Shown: positions 46,000 through 55,874, numbered from the stretch's first letter. The stretch is DNA of 64,000 nucleotides from Mesorhizobium sophorae (GCF_002270415.1 NZ_NNRI01000007.1:62001-126000), one strand, 5' to 3'. The notes: generated from the sequence alone by a model not told the origin. Numbers and translations are program-made.

Positions 46000-46010
46000 C
46001 TAGTATACCA
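46000..46010 (-). promoter_or_regulatory. TGGTATACTAG operator upstream of ABC transporter
   Basis: The same 11-mer as at 40636-40646, here about 35 bases ahead of the binding-protein start, in the context TTTTGGTATACTAGAATGC. Two copies on the same strand, each upstream of a minus-strand transcription unit, point to one regulator. The rest of 46011-46250 shows no gene. Confidence 0.7.
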
Positions 46011-46250
46011 AAATTGTTTGTCAATCTGGGCAGATCAAGAATCTGGACGCCGAAGGCAGAGAGCCGTTTGGCGTCAAGACCTATTGCGATCACCTCCCTC
46101 TTTCTCGTGGCCGCTGATACAGCACGGGCGGTTGCTCGGCCGGGGTTCCGATGGTCTCGTTGGTGACGCACGCACGCTCATTCCGTCGTAGATCAGGCGC
46201 AGGATCATCCGTACGAGCTTCATGGCTTGTCCCCTCTGGATCGCTATCCG

Positions 46251-48050
46251 TTATCTCCCCGCGCCCAGATACGCCCTCCATCCGCCGAGATCCGTGATCT
46301 CGCGGGCCTCGGAGATGGCATAAGCCTCGCATAGGAACCCTGAAACGCTGGAGCCATCATCGAGCACCACTTTTCCTATTCCGAGAGGGCTGGGAATTTT
46401 CTGCACGAAACGGCCAAAGGCATCGGCGGGCAACGCCCAGATCTCCACCTCGAGCCCTTGCGCCTTATATCCAGGTTCGCGGATGAGGCCGGGTTTCGGT
46501 GGCCTGGTGTTGGGCAAGACATAGAGGCGGTAGTCGCCAGCTGTGCGGCAGGCCTTCACCAGCCGGCCGCCCGGACCGGTGAGTTCGTGGTTGAGCGGCA
46601 TACCACTCAGATGGGCGCCAACCACTGCAATCTCGATCAGGCCTCCATCGGGAACAACGACACGGCTTGTCTCTGGAAGGACAACATTGCGGTCGATACC
46701 CATTCCCGAGGCGGCTGCCCGGTGTAACGCATCGGCGAAGGGCGCCAGCGCATCGTCGGTGAACGCATGAGAAACCAGCATCACGCCGCCCGGCAGGCCG
46801 CTGTCGCTGAAGCCAGCAGGAACGGCGATGGCCGCACAATCCAACAGATTGGCGAAATTGGTGTAGCGGCCGAGCCGTCCGTTGAGGACGATGGGATTGG
46901 CAAGCATGTCGGCGACCTTGTAGGTCGTCGGCGCGGTCGGCAGCAGCAGGATGTCGGCTTTCTTCCATTCCAACTCTGTCTTGCGGCGCAGCTCCTCCAG
47001 CCTGTAGCGGCCATTGAAGGCATCCACCGCCGTCTTGCCCCTGGCGCCTTCGATGATGGCGCGCACCGTCGGATCGAAATCACCGGCATTGGTCTCAAGG
47101 AAACCTTTGACAGCGGCAAGGCGCTCGGCGACCCAGGGACCGTCGTAGAGAAGGGCCGCGGCTTCGCGGAAAGGCGCATAGTCGAAAGGCACTATGGTTG
47201 CGCCCAGGGCCTTCGCCCTCTCGATTGCCTGATCGTAGAGCCGCTCGACACTGGCGTTGCCGAAGAACTCCCGTTCAGCGCCATCGAGAACGCCGATACG
47301 CAAGCCGGACTCCGGCAATGAAGCCGGCTTGGCCTCGCGCGAGAAGGCATCGGCGGCGTCGAACCCTTCCGCGACATGGCGGATGGCGATGCCGTCGCCA
47401 ACCGTCGCCGCGAAGATCGTGACGCAATCGACGCTTCTGCACGCCGGAACGACCCCGGTATTCGGCAGCAGTCCGGGCGTCGGCTTGATGCCGACGAGGT
47501 TGTTGAAAGCGGCGGGAACACGGCCGGAACCGGCGGTGTCGGTACCCAAAGCGAAAGTAGCAAGGCCGGCGGCAACCGCGACCGCCGACCCGGAGCTCGA
47601 TCCGCCGGAAACATAGTCGGCATCGAAGACCGAGCGCGGCGCGCCGTGGGGTGAGCGCGTGCCGTTAAGTCCGGTTGCGAACTGATCGAGATTGGTCTTG
47701 CCGACGACGATGGCGCCAGCGGCCTTCAATCGCGCAACGACCGTAGCATCGCGCTGCGGACTATAGGCGTAGGCGGGGCAACCGGCGGTGGTCGGAAGAC
47801 CGGCGGCGTCGATATTGTCCTTGACGGCGAAGGGGATGCCCCAGAGCGGCAGGCTGTTCGGTTCGGGCATGTTTGCCATCAGCGCACGGGCGGCCGCCCG
47901 CAGATCCTCGTCGGGTGCCTGCGTGATGAAGATCGCCGGATCCCTGGAGGCGGCGCGTCGGGCGATCACCGCTTCAATGATATCGAGCGGCGTCATGCCG
48001 GCGTTATATGCGGCTCGAAGGCTTGAAAGATCGAGAATGGTCGGCAGCAT
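46251..48050 (-). CDS. atzF: Allophanate hydrolase
   Basis: A 599-residue amidase-signature enzyme that hydrolyses allophanate to ammonia and CO2. The N-terminal amidase domain has the catalytic Lys in PFAVKDNIDAAGLP, the Ser cluster VSGGSSSGSAVAVAAG, and GTDTAGSGRVPAAFN with the nucleophile Ser. The C-terminal AtzF domain (MPLNHELTGPGGRLVKACRT onwards) is present. The start at 48050 lies one base after the carboxylase stop codon. It completes the pathway begun by the carboxylase and the DUF1989 proteins. Confidence 0.92.
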   Translation of the reverse strand: MLPTILDLSSLRAAYNAGMTPLDIIEAVIARRAASRDPAIFITQAPDEDLRAAARALMANMPEPNSLPLWGIPFAVKDNIDAAGLPTTAGCPAYAYSPQRDATVVARLKAAGAIVVGKTNLDQFATGLNGTRSPHGAPRSVFDADYVSGGSSSGSAVAVAAGLATFALGTDTAGSGRVPAAFNNLVGIKPTPGLLPNTGVVPACRSVDCVTIFAATVGDGIAIRHVAEGFDAADAFSREAKPASLPESGLRIGVLDGAEREFFGNASVERLYDQAIERAKALGATIVPFDYAPFREAAALLYDGPWVAERLAAVKGFLETNAGDFDPTVRAIIEGARGKTAVDAFNGRYRLEELRRKTELEWKKADILLLPTAPTTYKVADMLANPIVLNGRLGRYTNFANLLDCAAIAVPAGFSDSGLPGGVMLVSHAFTDDALAPFADALHRAAASGMGIDRNVVLPETSRVVVPDGGLIEIAVVGAHLSGMPLNHELTGPGGRLVKACRTAGDYRLYVLPNTRPPKPGLIREPGYKAQGLEVEIWALPADAFGRFVQKIPSPLGIGKVVLDDGSSVSGFLCEAYAISEAREITDLGGWRAYLGAGR

Positions 48051-48051
48051 G

Positions 48052-51000
48052 TCAGCATTCCTCCAGGACGACGATGATGTCGCCTGCCTTGACGTTTCGA
48101 CCTGGCCCGGCACGCAAGTCGCGAACGCGGCCTGCAGCGTGGGCAGTGACGTTGATTTCCATTTTCATCGACTCGATGATGGCAAGTGTGTCCCCGGCAG
48201 CAACCGACGCCCCCGGCTCGACCAGCAGTTTCCAAATGTTGCCCGGTACCGCACTGGCGACGCCGAAGCAGCCGGTCGGAATGTCGCCATCGAGACTCTC
48301 ACCCAGGCCCTCGTGGCTGACGAAGCTGTCGTGCCCCTCGTCCTTCCAGCGCTTGCGCTCGGCATCGAAAGCGGCTTGCTGGACGCTTTTGAAAGCGGTG
48401 ATGGACTGGGTGTTGGCCTTGAGTTCCCGTTCATAGGCCGCATACGAGAATTCCGTCTCCTCGATGCGAACCGGGTAGCCACCATGCGGAAAGGCCGCCC
48501 GCGCTTCCGTCAGTTCCTGGTGGGAGACGGGGAAGAAGCGGATCTGGTCGAAGAAGTTCAAAAGCCAGGGTTTGCCCCTGGTGAAAACAGGCGTCTGCCG
48601 CCAGGTGTTCCAGACCTGAATCGTTCGGCCGAAAAGCTGATATCCGCCCGGACCCTCCATACCGTAGATGCACATATAGGCGCCGCCGATGCCGACGGCA
48701 TTTTCCGGCGTCCAGGTTCGAGCCGGGTTGTATTTGGTCGTCACGAGGCGGTGGCGCGGGTCCATCGGTGTTGCGACCGGTGCACCGAGATAGACATCGC
48801 CGAGGCCAAGCACGAGGTAATTGGCGTTGAAGATGATGTCTTTAACCGCCTGTTCGTCGGCGAGCCCATTGATGCGGCGGATGAACTCGATGTTCGACGG
48901 GCACCAGGGCGCGTTTGGCCGCACCAGCTCCTGGTATTTGCGCATCGCGAGTTCCGCATCCGGATCGTTCCAGGAGAGCGGCAAATGCACGATGCGGCTC
49001 GGCACCTTGACCGCTTGCGCCGCTGGCAGCGATGCCTCGATATCCGCCAGCAACTCAAGCAAGCGCTTTCGTGTCAGTGTGGTTCCATCATAGTGGATCT
49101 GCAACGAACGGATGCCCGGCGTGAGATCGATGATCCCGGGTAAACGCGCCTCCGTGACCGCCTGCATCAGCAGATGCACGCGCAGCCGCAGCGCGATATC
49201 GAGCGCCATCGGGCCGTATTCGACCAGCAGATTGTCGTCGCCCTGCCGGCGATAGACGACGGAAACGGGGCCATCCTCGCTTCGCCCGACAATCGGAGAT
49301 CCCCTGTCGTCCATGGCGCGGTGGATCGCTGGCGCCGCGAGCGCATCCCCTGGCCTCGACACCGGATGAAATCGGATGCGGTCCCCCGGTTTGAACTGGC
49401 CCATCTTCCATTGCTCGTCGCGCGCGATCACCGCCGGGCAGACAAAGCCGCCAAGGCTTGGACCATCGGGACCAAGGATGATCGGCATGTCGCCGGTGAA
49501 ATCGATCGCGCCGATCGCATAGGCATTGTCATGCAGGTTAGAGGGATGAAGCCCCGCCTCGCCGCCGTCGCTGCGCGCCCATTTCGGCGCCGGCCCGACG
49601 AGACGGACGCCGGTGCGGGCACTGTTGAAATGCACCTCGTAGGCCGTCGAAAACAATACATCGATGTCGTCTTGGGCGAAGAAGTCTGGCGCGCCATGTG
49701 GACCATAGAGAACGCCGACATCCCAGGCACGGGTCAGCGCCGCCGGTTCGTCCGGTGCCTTCGCCGGCTCCGTCGGTGCTTGCCGGGCAAGATGCAGCAC
49801 ATGTCCGGTCCTTAGCGCGCCGGTGGCGTTGCCGCCGAATTGCCCGAGACCGAAGGTGGCGCGGGATCCAAGCACGCGTGGTGCGGCAAACCCGCCCTCG
49901 ACCGCCAGATAGGCCCGCTGGCCGGCGCCGTCGATGCTGGCGATCGATAGTACCTGCCCGGCGCGGATCGTCACCGCCGAATCGTGCGGCAGCAGCTCGC
50001 CGTCGCAACGCATCGCCATGCGCGCGCCGGCAAGCGCGACGCGCGTATCAGCGAAGAAACGCAGGGTCGGGCCGGAAACCGTCAACTCGAGTGCGGCAAC
50101 CGTATCGGCGTTGCCGACAAGCCGGTTGGCATGACGAAAGGAGCGCTCGTCCATAGGCCCGCTCGGCGGCACGCCGACATGCCAGAGGCCGAGACGACCT
50201 GGCAATTCCTGGATGCTCGATTGTGCGCCCGGCGCCAGCACCTCGATGACATCAGGCACGAAGGCGAAATCGCGCAATGCCGTCGTTGCCACCTTGCCGC
50301 TGGCCAGCAGTTCGGACGCCGCGATCTCGCGCAAATAGCCGAGATTGGTCTCGATACCGGCGATCGACGTATCGGCGAGTGCGGCCTTCAGCTTCTCGAT
50401 AGCGGCGGGCCTATCGTCGGCGGCAACGATGATTTTCGCGAGCATCGGATCGTAGAACGGCGTCACCTTCGTTCCAGTCTCGATCCAGCTGTCGACACGG
50501 GCGGTTTGCGGGAAGGCAACCTCCGTCAGCAGCCCGGCGCTCGGCCGGAAATCCGCATGCGGCATTTCCGCATAGATGCGAACCTCGATCGCCGCACCCT
50601 TGGGGACAAGCCTCCCGGCACCGGACACGACATCCTCGCCGGCGGCCTGGCGGATCATCCATTCGACGAGGTCGATGCCGAAAACGGCCTCGGTAACGGG
50701 ATGTTCGACCTGCAGGCGGGTATTGACCTCGAGGAAATAGAATTCCTCGCGATCGGGATCGTAGATGAACTCGACGGTGCCTGCCGATTCATAGGAAACG
50801 GACGTGCCAAGATCGGTCGCCGCCCTGTGCAGTCTGGTGCGCGTCGCGGCGGACAGGCCTGGTGCGGGCGTTTCCTCGACGACCTTCTGGTTTCGCCGTT
50901 GCAGCGAGCAGTCGCGTTCGCCAAGGGCAATCACCCGGCCTTTGCCATCGCCGAAGATCTGCACCTCGACATGGCGGGCATCGGCCACGAAGCGCTCGAT

Positions 51001-51591
51001 GTAGACGCGGGCATCGCCGAAGCTCGCGCGCGCCGTGCGCTGCACGCTGTCGAAGGAGGCTTTCAGGCTTGCCAGATCGGCGCACAGCTGCATGCCGATG
51101 CCGCCGCCGCCGGCGGTGCTTTTCAACATCACGGGATAGCCGATCGCTTCGGCTTCCGTCAGCGCTTGTTCAGGGCTCCGCAGCAGACCAGTGCCCGGCA
51201 GCAGCGGCACGCCGCTTGTCCTTGCAAGCTCGCGCGCCGTGTGTTTGAGCCCAAAGGCGGAGAGATGCTCGGGCCGCGGACCGATGAAGACGATGCCTTC
51301 GGCGGCAAGCCTTTCGGCAAAGCCGATGTTCTCTGACAAGAAGCCGTAGCCGGGGTGGACAGCTTGCGCACCCGTCACCTTGCAGGCGGCGACAACCTTA
51401 TCGATATCGAGATAGCTTTCGCTTGCTGGCGCGGAGCCAAGGCGAACAGCTTCGTCGGCAAGCAGCGTCGCCATGGCGAAACGGTCGGCATCCGAATAGA
51501 CCGCGACCGATGCGATGCCCATTGTCTTCAATGTCCGGATGACCCGGACGGCGATTTCGCCCCTGTTGGCGACGAGAACCTTGGTGAACAT
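48052..51591 (-). CDS. Biotin-dependent carboxylase, urea/guanidine carboxylase type
   Basis: A multidomain enzyme of about 1179 residues. An N-terminal biotin carboxylase domain (ANRGEIAVRVIRTLKTMG, STAGGGGIGMQLC, FLEVNTRLQVEHPVTE) is followed by the KipA/KipI-like carboxyltransferase (GPMDERSFRHANRLVGNADT onwards) and a C-terminal biotinyl domain with ESMKMEI. Homologues were named urea carboxylase. Those linked to guanidine-I riboswitches and DUF1989 proteins have been shown in other bacteria to carboxylate guanidine. Here both links are present, so guanidine is the probable substrate. The start is ATG 51591 (a GTG sits one codon earlier, abutting the previous stop). Confidence 0.9.
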   Translation of the reverse strand: MFTKVLVANRGEIAVRVIRTLKTMGIASVAVYSDADRFAMATLLADEAVRLGSAPASESYLDIDKVVAACKVTGAQAVHPGYGFLSENIGFAERLAAEGIVFIGPRPEHLSAFGLKHTARELARTSGVPLLPGTGLLRSPEQALTEAEAIGYPVMLKSTAGGGGIGMQLCADLASLKASFDSVQRTARASFGDARVYIERFVADARHVEVQIFGDGKGRVIALGERDCSLQRRNQKVVEETPAPGLSAATRTRLHRAATDLGTSVSYESAGTVEFIYDPDREEFYFLEVNTRLQVEHPVTEAVFGIDLVEWMIRQAAGEDVVSGAGRLVPKGAAIEVRIYAEMPHADFRPSAGLLTEVAFPQTARVDSWIETGTKVTPFYDPMLAKIIVAADDRPAAIEKLKAALADTSIAGIETNLGYLREIAASELLASGKVATTALRDFAFVPDVIEVLAPGAQSSIQELPGRLGLWHVGVPPSGPMDERSFRHANRLVGNADTVAALELTVSGPTLRFFADTRVALAGARMAMRCDGELLPHDSAVTIRAGQVLSIASIDGAGQRAYLAVEGGFAAPRVLGSRATFGLGQFGGNATGALRTGHVLHLARQAPTEPAKAPDEPAALTRAWDVGVLYGPHGAPDFFAQDDIDVLFSTAYEVHFNSARTGVRLVGPAPKWARSDGGEAGLHPSNLHDNAYAIGAIDFTGDMPIILGPDGPSLGGFVCPAVIARDEQWKMGQFKPGDRIRFHPVSRPGDALAAPAIHRAMDDRGSPIVGRSEDGPVSVVYRRQGDDNLLVEYGPMALDIALRLRVHLLMQAVTEARLPGIIDLTPGIRSLQIHYDGTTLTRKRLLELLADIEASLPAAQAVKVPSRIVHLPLSWNDPDAELAMRKYQELVRPNAPWCPSNIEFIRRINGLADEQAVKDIIFNANYLVLGLGDVYLGAPVATPMDPRHRLVTTKYNPARTWTPENAVGIGGAYMCIYGMEGPGGYQLFGRTIQVWNTWRQTPVFTRGKPWLLNFFDQIRFFPVSHQELTEARAAFPHGGYPVRIEETEFSYAAYERELKANTQSITAFKSVQQAAFDAERKRWKDEGHDSFVSHEGLGESLDGDIPTGCFGVASAVPGNIWKLLVEPGASVAAGDTLAIIESMKMEINVTAHAAGRVRDLRAGPGRNVKAGDIIVVLEEC

Positions 51592-51594
51592 CAC

Positions 51595-52257
51595 TTAGGC
51601 CTCGACCGCCGGAGCGGCATCCCAGATCAGCACGCGGATCGGCGTCGGATCGAAGCCGTTGCAGGGATTGTTGATCTGCGGACAGTTGGAGATCACGCAG
51701 AGCACATCCATCTCGGCGACCAGCTCGACATAATCACCGGGCGAGGAGATGCCATCGACGATGGTCATTTCGCCATTCGGTTTGATTGGCACATTCATGA
51801 AGAAATTGATGTTCGGGACGATGTCGCGCTTGCTCATGCCGTGCTTGGTCACTTCAAGCACGAAGTTGTCGCGGCAGGCATGCAGATATTTCGTGCCATG
51901 GCCGAAGCGCACGGTGTTGCTCTCACAAGAACAGGCGCCGGCGGATGTGTCGTGACGACCGCAACTGTCGGCCGACATGACAAGCATGACATTGCCTTCG
52001 TTCGACATGATCCTGGTGCCGACGCCGACATATGCGCCGCCCTGTGCCTGCATCGTGTCCTGATTGGAGTAGCGTTCGCCAAAATCATCGGCGCGATAAA
52101 ATAGCGTGTCGATCGCCTGCTGGCCGTAGCTGTCCTCGATGCGGATCGTCTGGCCCTTGCGCACGATGCCGGACCACGGCGCCTCCGCTGCGATGAAGTG
52201 ATCCTGGACGGCATTGTCGATGCTGCGCGAGGCCGCGGTCTGGATGAAATTGCTCAT
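51595..52257 (-). CDS. DUF1989 protein (urea carboxylase-associated protein 2 type)
   Basis: A 220-residue DUF1989 protein. Conserved cysteines and histidines include SADSCGRHDTSAGACSC, HACRDNFVLEV and NFFMNVPI. In guanidine-degrading bacteria two such proteins together form a carboxyguanidine deiminase (CgdAB), turning carboxyguanidine to allophanate and ammonia. GGGGAGG lies six bases upstream of the ATG. Its partner is directly upstream and the carboxylase directly downstream. Confidence 0.88.
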   Translation of the reverse strand: MSNFIQTAASRSIDNAVQDHFIAAEAPWSGIVRKGQTIRIEDSYGQQAIDTLFYRADDFGERYSNQDTMQAQGGAYVGVGTRIMSNEGNVMLVMSADSCGRHDTSAGACSCESNTVRFGHGTKYLHACRDNFVLEVTKHGMSKRDIVPNINFFMNVPIKPNGEMTIVDGISSPGDYVELVAEMDVLCVISNCPQINNPCNGFDPTPIRVLIWDAAPAVEA

Positions 52258-52270
52258 CGTTCGCCTCCCC

Positions 52271-53092
52271 TCAGGCCAGCATCAAGGCGTTGTTTTCGAA
52301 GCCGCGGACGGCTTCCGCGGTGGCTGTGCGGGCGAGATCGTCGGCGGCAGGTACCGCGGCGCGGAACCGGGTAACGGTGATCGGTTTGGGCTGATAGGTC
52401 GGATCAGGATCGAGCGGATGCGGGCAGTTGGAAAAGCCGACGATCATATCCATCTCGGCGCGAAGCTCGGCGTAGTCGCCGCTGTTGGAGAGCTTGCCGC
52501 GCCACTGGAATGCGCCGGCGTCGTCGATGCGCACCGGCGCGAACAGATTGAGGATGGCCGGGATATCCCGTCGTGTAAGACCAAGCTTGCCGGCCAGGAG
52601 GATCAAATTATCACGGGTGTTGCGTGTGCCTGTGTCCAGATATTTGACCGCGTTGGTCGCGGCCGTAGATCCGCCCATCAGGCAGTCATGAGCACCTGAG
52701 CTGTCCTCGATAAGCGAGAACATGACGCGCCCCATGTCGGAAAAAATCACCCGTCCCTTGCCGAGCGCGGTGGTCCATTGCAGCTTCGCGGTGTCGACAA
52801 GGTTCAGCCGCTCGCTGGCATCGTTGGCGTTCCAGGCGACAAGCGCGACGGTCGATCCACCCTCGCCCTGATCTATGCGGATCGCTTCACCGCGCTTCAG
52901 CACCGTTGACCAGTACCATCCGCCGGGGACCGTTTCCGCATGGATGATGACGGCCGGATCGATCGGAGGCGCGGGCATGGGGCTCGGCACGGGCAATGCC
53001 TTCGGTGCGAATTCAAGCCCTTTCTTCTGACGCTCTTCGTAGCGCTGCCGATTGACGGCGATTTCCTCTGGCGAACGTCTAATGTGCTGCAT
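52271..53092 (-). CDS. DUF1989 protein (urea carboxylase-associated protein 1 type)
   Basis: A 273-residue DUF1989 protein, the larger partner: MQHIRRSPEEIAVNRQRYEE at the start, then VPGGWYWSTVLKRGEAIRID, SDMGRVMFSLIEDSSGAHDC and LNLFAPVRID. I set the start at 53092 because similarity begins there; it overlaps the end of the ATPase gene by 14 bases, and longer starts only read through that gene. It probably forms the deiminase with the next protein. Confidence 0.87.
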   Translation of the reverse strand: MQHIRRSPEEIAVNRQRYEERQKKGLEFAPKALPVPSPMPAPPIDPAVIIHAETVPGGWYWSTVLKRGEAIRIDQGEGGSTVALVAWNANDASERLNLVDTAKLQWTTALGKGRVIFSDMGRVMFSLIEDSSGAHDCLMGGSTAATNAVKYLDTGTRNTRDNLILLAGKLGLTRRDIPAILNLFAPVRIDDAGAFQWRGKLSNSGDYAELRAEMDMIVGFSNCPHPLDPDPTYQPKPITVTRFRAAVPAADDLARTATAEAVRGFENNALMLA

Positions 53093-53912
53093 TGCTTTCT
53101 CCTGACAATGCCAAGTCGTCCCGGCGATGCCCCAGGAAAGCGACCGGGCCGTCCCGGTCGGGGCTGAAGATCGAAGGCACGCCCGCTTGCCGCGGCGGCC
53201 AGATGGAGATGTCGTTGGTGATCGTCGCGCCGTAGCGCTGCTTTTCCTCGGGGCGGTCGCGTCGCCGCTCGAAGGCAACGATGCGGCTGGCAAGAGTGAA
53301 AGCCTCGCGCATATCGTGCGTGACCATGACGATGGTCATTTGCGTTTCATGCCAAAGCCGCTTCATCAGCGTGTGGATCTCGGCGCGGATGCCGGGATCA
53401 AGCGCACCGAACGGTTCATCGAGCAGGAGGACTTTCGGCTTCATGATCAGTGCCTGGGCGAGCGCCAGACGCTGCTGCATGCCGCCTGAAAGTTGCACAG
53501 GGTATTTTTGTTCGGTACCCGAGAGACCGACTTCCGTTATGAGGTCGCGAGCCTCTTCGACAGCATTGCGTCGCGCGGCTCCGAAGAGCTTCGCCTTGTG
53601 GCGTGATTTGGAAAATTCTTTTCCAAGCAGGACGTTGCCCAGCACCGTCAGATGCGGAAACACGGAATAACGCTGAAAGACGATACCTCGATCCGGTCCC
53701 GGTTCCGCGGGCATCGGTTGGCCATCAATAAGGATAGTGCCCCTGGTCGGCTTTTCCTGGCCAAGCAACATGCGCAGGAACGTCGACTTGCCACAGCCCG
53801 ATGCCCCAACAAGGGCGACGAAGGCGCGGGATGCGACTGTCAGCGACACATTCTCGAGGACGATCTGGTCGCCATACTCCTTCCAGACGTTCTGGATGAC
53901 GAGTTCGCTCAT
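53079..53912 (-). CDS. ABC transporter ATPase (nitrate/taurine type)
   Basis: A 277-residue ATPase: MSELVIQNVWKEYGDQIVLE, Walker A GASGCGKST, signature LSGGMQQRLALAQAL, Walker B VLLLDEPFGALD, H loop VTHDMREAF. The ATG at 53912 overlaps the permease stop by four bases. The C-terminal 40 residues (YGATITNDISIWPPRQAGVP...) are extra compared with the usual family and typical for urea-carboxylase-linked transporters. It powers uptake with the permease and binding protein of the operon. Confidence 0.9.
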   Translation of the reverse strand: MSELVIQNVWKEYGDQIVLENVSLTVASRAFVALVGASGCGKSTFLRMLLGQEKPTRGTILIDGQPMPAEPGPDRGIVFQRYSVFPHLTVLGNVLLGKEFSKSRHKAKLFGAARRNAVEEARDLITEVGLSGTEQKYPVQLSGGMQQRLALAQALIMKPKVLLLDEPFGALDPGIRAEIHTLMKRLWHETQMTIVMVTHDMREAFTLASRIVAFERRRDRPEEKQRYGATITNDISIWPPRQAGVPSIFSPDRDGPVAFLGHRRDDLALSGESNAAH

Positions 53913-54733
53913 CCCTGCGTCTCCAACTCCGACCACGGGAAGGCGACGATGCGGATCCGGTCGAGGGCGTAGTTGGTAACAACGGCAAGCAACGTGATCC
54001 AGACGACATAGGGAAAGATGACGTCCATCGACAGGTAGCGGCGGACCAGGAAGATGCGGTAGCCAAGTCCGGAGTCGGACGATATCGCCTCGGCGGCGAT
54101 GAGAAACAGCCAGGCGGGACCGATCTGCAGCCTGAGGCACGTGATAAGCCGCGGCAGTATTTGCGGCAGCAGGACGCGTAGTGCGATCTGCCATGACGAT
54201 CCACCAAGCGTCTCGGCTTTGATGATCTGCTCGCGGGGCAATTCCAGCACTCTGAGAGCAAGGTCGCGGATCATCGTTGGTGCTATGCCGATGACGATAA
54301 GCGCGATCTTGGAGGTCTCGCCCAATCCCATGACGATGAAGAGGATCGGAAGCAGCGCAAGGGGCGGAACCATGGAGATGACGGCGACAAAGGGGGAAAG
54401 CAACGCCCGCAAATAGGGCAGCATGCCGATAGCCATGCCGATCAGAAGCGCGATGACGGTGGAGATGCCGAGGCCGGCGAAAAGGCGGACGAGGCTCGCC
54501 CGTGTGTCCGACCAGAGCAGATAGTCGCCAGTGCGCTGATCGGCGACGAAGGCCATGCGGTCGATCGCATCGGCAAAGCCGGCCAGGCTCGGCAGAAGTT
54601 TGTCATTGGCGTTTTCCGCCAGGCGAGCGGCGGATCCGAAACCGTAAGCGACGGCCAGCAGCAGAAAGGGGAACAACATCAAGGCAAGCTGCGTGCCCCG
54701 GCCCGGTCTCGTGTTGATCCAGCGCATGAACAA
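53909..54733 (-). CDS. ABC transporter permease (nitrate/taurine type)
   Basis: A 274-residue permease with about six helices (LALMLFPFLLLAVAYGFG; VIALLIGMAIGMLPYLRALL; VAVISMVPPLALLPILFIVM) and the SsuC/TauC-type loop AETLGGSSWQIALRVLLPQI. The start is ATG 54733 or the ATG two codons later. It lies 61 bases behind the binding-protein gene, with a stem-loop in between, and couples to the ATPase gene by ATGA. Confidence 0.9.
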   Translation of the reverse strand: MFMRWINTRPGRGTQLALMLFPFLLLAVAYGFGSAARLAENANDKLLPSLAGFADAIDRMAFVADQRTGDYLLWSDTRASLVRLFAGLGISTVIALLIGMAIGMLPYLRALLSPFVAVISMVPPLALLPILFIVMGLGETSKIALIVIGIAPTMIRDLALRVLELPREQIIKAETLGGSSWQIALRVLLPQILPRLITCLRLQIGPAWLFLIAAEAISSDSGLGYRIFLVRRYLSMDVIFPYVVWITLLAVVTNYALDRIRIVAFPWSELETQG

Positions 54734-54755
54734 AGCTCCGCTGATGAGGGGATGA

Positions 54756-54777
54756 GGCGGCGGCTTTCAACGCCGCC
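54756..54777 (-). terminator. Intercistronic stem-loop after the binding-protein gene
   Basis: Arms GGCGGCG and CGCCGCC with an eight-base loop lie between the binding-protein stop (54795) and the permease start (54733). Such hairpins often keep the binding-protein transcript abundant relative to the permease. No T run follows. Confidence 0.5.
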
Positions 54778-54794
54778 ACCCGGTCAAGCGGTGC

Positions 54795-55868
54795 CTAGAG
54801 CGAGCCTTCGGCCGCGGCCTTCATATAGGCCCCGGTGAAGCGCAGCTTGACGTTGCCGCTGTCACCAAGAACCTTGCCGTCCGGCATTTCGATGCCGATG
54901 ATGTCTGCAGACGGTGCCCCGTTGCCCAGCAGGCCCTTCGCGAAGAGGAAGTTGCGTACCAGGTCCATGGTCTTCGGCAGGCTTGGCGAAACGGTGAAGG
55001 CGACGGCATCCACGGGCTTGTCGAAGAGCTTGGTTGCCGCGAGCTGGCCTTCGAATCCCTTGAGATCGGTACCCGATGCGACGCCCATCGCTTCGCGAGC
55101 CGCCTTCCCCTCGTCGGTCTGGGCCGTCAGCAACGCCGCCGTCTCATACCAGATGCCGGCCAGCGCCTTGCCGAAATTGGGATTGTCCGTCAGCACCTTG
55201 GTGTTGGCGGCCATCAGGTCGATGATTTCGCCCGGAATCTGCGAGCTGTCGAAGACCTTCTTGGCGCTTGGATCTTCGAGAACGGTCGAAACCAGAGGGT
55301 TCCAGGTGACGACCGCGGTGACATCGGCGGTCTTGTAGGCGGCGACCATGTCGGCGTCGGAGGTGTTGACCACCTTCACATCGCGCTCGGTCGAGCCGAT
55401 GCTTTCGAGCGCGCGGGTCAGCAGGTAATGCGACACGGAATATTCGACGAGATTGACGTTCTGGCCTTTGATGTCCGCAAGATTGCTCTTGTTCTTGAGG
55501 ATGACGGCATCGTTGCCGTTCGAGAAGTCGCCGACAAGGACCGCTGTCGTATCAACGCCGCCGGCAGCAGGGATGGAGAGGCCGTCCATGTTGGTGAGCG
55601 TCACCGCATCGAAGGCGCCCGCCGTGTATTGGTTCATCGACTCGACATAATCGTTGAACTGTGTGACCTCGATCTTGAGGCCATATTTGTCCGCCCATTT
55701 CTTGACGATGCCATGATCGGCGGCATAACCCCACGGCATCCAGCCGACATAGATCGACCAGGCTACTTTGAAGTCAGTCTTCGGTGCGGCCGTGGCAATG
55801 GACGTCGCTCCAAACGCCAGCAAGGCGGCTAGTGCAGCAGTCGAGAGCATTCTTGAAAAAGTCTGCAT
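54795..55868 (-). CDS. ABC transporter substrate-binding protein, putative guanidine/urea importer
   Basis: A 357-residue periplasmic protein starting MQTFSRMLSTAALAALLAFG with cleavage expected after ATA-AP. The body is a NitT/TauT-type binding domain (VAWSIYVGWMPWGYAADHGI, AVTLTNMDGLSIPAAGG, VNLVEYSVSHYLLTRAL). The family member found beside urea/guanidine carboxylases always begins with this KVAWSIYVGWMPWGYA pattern. It is the first coding gene after the guanidine-I riboswitch, so guanidine or a derivative is the expected ligand. Confidence 0.88.
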   Translation of the reverse strand: MQTFSRMLSTAALAALLAFGATSIATAAPKTDFKVAWSIYVGWMPWGYAADHGIVKKWADKYGLKIEVTQFNDYVESMNQYTAGAFDAVTLTNMDGLSIPAAGGVDTTAVLVGDFSNGNDAVILKNKSNLADIKGQNVNLVEYSVSHYLLTRALESIGSTERDVKVVNTSDADMVAAYKTADVTAVVTWNPLVSTVLEDPSAKKVFDSSQIPGEIIDLMAANTKVLTDNPNFGKALAGIWYETAALLTAQTDEGKAAREAMGVASGTDLKGFEGQLAATKLFDKPVDAVAFTVSPSLPKTMDLVRNFLFAKGLLGNGAPSADIIGIEMPDGKVLGDSGNVKLRFTGAYMKAAAEGSL

Positions 55869-55874
55869 AGAAAT

